Assembly: GCA_002007465.1 (NCBI GenBank)
Contig: LNAC01000377.1
Location: 1,165,349 to 1,229,348 of the forward strand
DNA length: 64,000 nucleotides
Reading direction: 5' to 3'
Source of the DNA: Ailurus styani
Taxonomy: Eukaryota > Chordata > Mammalia > Carnivora > Ailuridae
The translations under genes were made by a program, and so were the position numbers. Of the stretch, positions 61,348 to 64,000 are shown piece after piece (position 1 is the first letter of the stretch; each line of letters starts with the position of its first letter). The notes beneath the pieces are model-generated. The model was given only the letters and a program-made list of their open reading frames with translations. It ran no database searches and had not been told where the DNA came from.

Positions 61348-61696
61348 TCTTTTTAAATTAACATAAAATGTATTATTTGCCCCAGGGTACAGGTCTATGA
61401 ATCATCAGGCTTACACATTTCACAGCACTCACCATAGCACATACCCTCCCCAATGTCCATAACCCAGCCACCTATCCACATACCCCCACACCCCCCAGCA
61501 ACCCTCAGTTTTTTTCGTGATGTTAAGAGTCTGTTATGGTTTGTCTCCTTCCCTATCTCATCTGGTTTCATTTTTTCCCTCCCTACCACCCATGACCCCC
61601 CCCTCAAATTCCTCATATCAGAGATAACACAGTAACTGACTTCTCTGGTTGACTTATTTCACTTAGCATAATACCCTCTAGTTCCATCCACTTGTA
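61348..61696 (-). mobile_element. Inverted L1 3' end nested in unit 4 L1
   Basis: Same insertion, site and duplication ('gtatttgcaaatgtc' at 61333-61347 and 61697-61711) as in unit 3. Confidence 0.92.
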
Positions 61697-62921
61697 GTAT
61701 TTGCAAATGTCTTAGCAGATAAAGGGTTAGTATCTAAGATCTATAAAGAACTTATCAAACTCAACACCCAAAGAACAAATAATCCAGGCAAGTAATGGGC
61801 AGAAGACATGAACAGACATTTCTCCAAAGAAGACATACAAATGGCCAACAAACACATGAAAAAATGCTCAACATCACTTGGCATCAGGCAAATACAGATC
61901 AAAACTACAATGAGGCACAACCTCACAGCAGTCAGAATGGCTATAATGAACAAGTCAGGAAACAACAAATGTTGGTGAGGATGCAGAGAAAGGGGAACTG
62001 TCCTACACTATTGGTGGGAATGCAAGCTGGTGAGGCCACTCTGGAAAACAGTATGGAGATTCTGCAGAAAGTTCAGAATAGAGCTACCATATGACACAAA
62101 ATTGCACTACCAGGTATTTACCCAAAGGATACAAATATAGAGATCCGAAGGGATACCTGAACCCCAGTGTTTTTACCAGCAATGTCCACAAGAGCCAAAC
62201 TATGGGGAGTGCCCAGACATCCACCAACAGATGAATGGAAAATAAGATGTGGTATATATACATATATGTATATATACATATATATATGTATATATATATA
62301 TATACACACAAATATGTACATATATATGTATATACACACACAATGAAATATTACTCAGCCATCAAAAAAAAGAATTCTTACCATTTTCAGTAATGTGGAT
62401 GGAACTAGAGTTAGGTTTATGGGTTAACTGGGTCATTGGCATTAAGGAGGGCACCTGATTTAATGAGCGCTGGGTATTATATGGAACTCATGAATTACTG
62501 AACTCTACCCCTGAAACCAATAATACATTATGTTATTAATTGAATTTAAATAAAATATAATTTAAAAAATAGAGATCCCAGAAATGGACCCATGCATGTT
62601 TGGAGATTTGATATATAACACATGTGAGGTATTACACATCACTGGAGAAAGGGTGGGTCACAAATCCAAGCAGGACATATGAAAATATGTGCACCAAGGA
62701 GTGATGTATAAAATATTTATAGCAGCATTCAACTAGGGGGAAACCCAATGATCCATCAGAGTAGAATGTATAAATAAACCGCGCTACATTCATATAATGG
62801 AATTTAGAAATACAAATTAATGAATTTAGCTGTGCTCATGAATATTAACGAGTCTTACAGACATAATATTAACTAAAGAATCAAGTCAAAAAGAAAACCT
62901 ATGAGGGTTCATTTTATATTG

Positions 62922-63144
62922 AGGGGTTTTATTTTATCTTTTTATTTGTTTTTTATTTTTTAAAGATTTTATTCATTTATTTTTTTGTCAGGGAGGCAGA
63001 ACACAAGCAGAGGGAGCTTCAGGCAGAGGAAGAAGCAGACTCCCTGCTGAGCAAGGAGGCTGATGCGGGACTCGATCCCAGGACCCTGGGATCATGACCT
63101 AAGCCAAAAGTAGATGTTTAACGGACTGTGCCACCAAGGCATCC
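62922..63144 (-). mobile_element. Can-SINE, unit 4 copy of the 11194 insertion
   Basis: Same site, with a longer T-rich tail in this copy. Confidence 0.85.
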
Positions 63145-63814
63145 CTATACTGAGTTTAGAGAGAGGAAAGCCTAAACTATACTGTTTAAGGATATATACT
63201 AGGTCATAAAATTCAAGAAAAACAAGGAAATGTTTAAAACTAATCAGGAATGTGGTTATCTCTGGGAGGAGAGGGAGAGGATAGATTGGGAAGGAATACC
63301 CGGGGAATTTCCAAGGCACTGGCAATATTCTACTCCTTAAATTAGGAGATTATTACTTTATTATTCTTTAAATTAAATTTATGAGCTTAAATGTACTTTC
63401 ATACTCATTTATATATCTATGCTACTTTTCACATGTTAAATTCCTAAAATATTAAATATGACAACATGATACCACTTCTCATCTTTCAGATTGGCAAAGA
63501 CCAAAAAGAGCTCTTGAGAGACTAAAATACTATGTTAGCAGAATGTGGAAAAGAGACAGGTTCATATGCTAATGACAGGAATGTGCAAATTTGTCAATAC
63601 CTTTCAAAATTACAAATGTACAGAAACAGGTATATTTTTACTATGTGCTAAATTATGAATTCGCAAGGAAATTTGTTGTAGCATTGATTGTAATAGCATA
63701 AGATTGGAAAAGTTTGGCGAAGATCTAAATGTCCATCACTATTAGACTGGTTAATTAAATGATGGCACAAAGTTAAATGGAATATATGCAGCCATTTAAA
63801 AGAACAAGGCAGTA

Positions 63815-64000
63815 TATTGTCTGGCTCAGTTTGTTAAGCATATGCCTTGGGCTCAAGTCATGAGCTCAGGGTCCTGGGAACAAGCCCCCAATGGGACTTC
63901 CAGCTCAGGAGGGAAGTCTACTTCTCCCTCTCCCTCTGCCCATCCCCCCAGTCAAGGTCTGTCTCTCTCTCTCTCCAAATAAATAAAATATTTTTTTAAA
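63815..64000 (+). mobile_element. Can-SINE, unit 4 copy of the 28164 insertion, cut by window end
   Basis: Same site; the window ends in its A-rich tail. Confidence 0.88.

Larger units (their letters stand above)
59764..62567 (+). mobile_element. 5'-truncated carnivore L1, unit 4
   Basis: Same insertion as in units 2 and 3, flanked by 'aatagagatcc'. It carries the SINE of unit 2 (60075-60275) and the inverted L1 piece of unit 3 (61348-61696), a TA-rich microsatellite at about 62251-62342, and a private loss of roughly 210 bp of 3' sequence at about 62411. Not functional. Confidence 0.92.
53735..64000 (+). repeat. Tandem unit 4 of OR array, cut by window edge
   Basis: Fourth unit, incomplete. 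It has the A pseudogene, a full downstream block with three private SINEs (55504, 56030, 56939), the young L1 at 59764-62567, and the L1M-like 3' end up to the window edge. By spacing from B copy 3, the next B-type gene would be expected roughly 3.5-4 kb past the end of the window. Confidence 0.8.

Overview
This window looks like nuclear DNA from a caniform carnivore, probably a mustelid (ferret, mink, marten or otter type). The evidence is many tRNA-Lys-derived Can-SINEs in both orientations, several with the 'gtaggcagagaggcaggcag' body and the 'cactgagccacccaggcgc' head, together with carnivore-type L1 fragments. Intron-free 319-codon reading frames of the olfactory receptor (OR) class lie far apart in repeat-rich, AT-rich DNA. 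There are no bacterial features, CRISPR arrays or operons.

The core is a head-to-tail tandem array of a unit of about 16.5-16.7 kb, all on the + strand. Each unit holds an 'A-type' OR locus, then 12-13 kb of L1/SINE-rich spacer, then a 'B-type' OR gene about 3 kb before the next A-type locus. Type A occurs at 3771 (intact), 20480, 37230 and 53722 (all pseudogenes). Type B occurs at 17301, 34459 and 51043 (all intact). All are class II ORs of the OR13C kind. The fourth unit runs off the right edge. The first 3.7 kb is non-OR flank with a degraded LTR-like element, and appears to be the left edge of the array.

The spacer carries, in a constant order: a conserved block of unknown nature, old L1 pieces, a 5'-truncated younger L1 (units 2-4 only), an L1M-like 3' end, another L1 ORF2 fragment, a GC-richer block with an unassigned minus-strand ORF, a MER2/Tigger-like element, SINEs, a MER20-like plus MIR segment (lost from unit 1), CA repeats, and the 5' flank of the B gene with a splice-acceptor-like site.

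Shared and private insertions allow the units to be ordered. Unit 1 is the outgroup: it lacks the young L1, lacks several SINEs, and keeps 1.65 kb that is deleted in the others. Units 2, 3 and 4 disagree with each other: a SINE is shared by 2 and 4 only, while an inverted L1 piece is shared by 3 and 4 only. This indicates recombination or gene conversion among units. Seven single N bases are present, and several sit exactly where paralogue identity switches or where an overlap was not collapsed, so part of the mosaic may come from assembly.

No wholly new biological system is visible. What deserves attention is the recent, still-recombining OR array in which dead A-type copies are amplified as passengers beside live B-type genes. 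All comparisons were made by eye.
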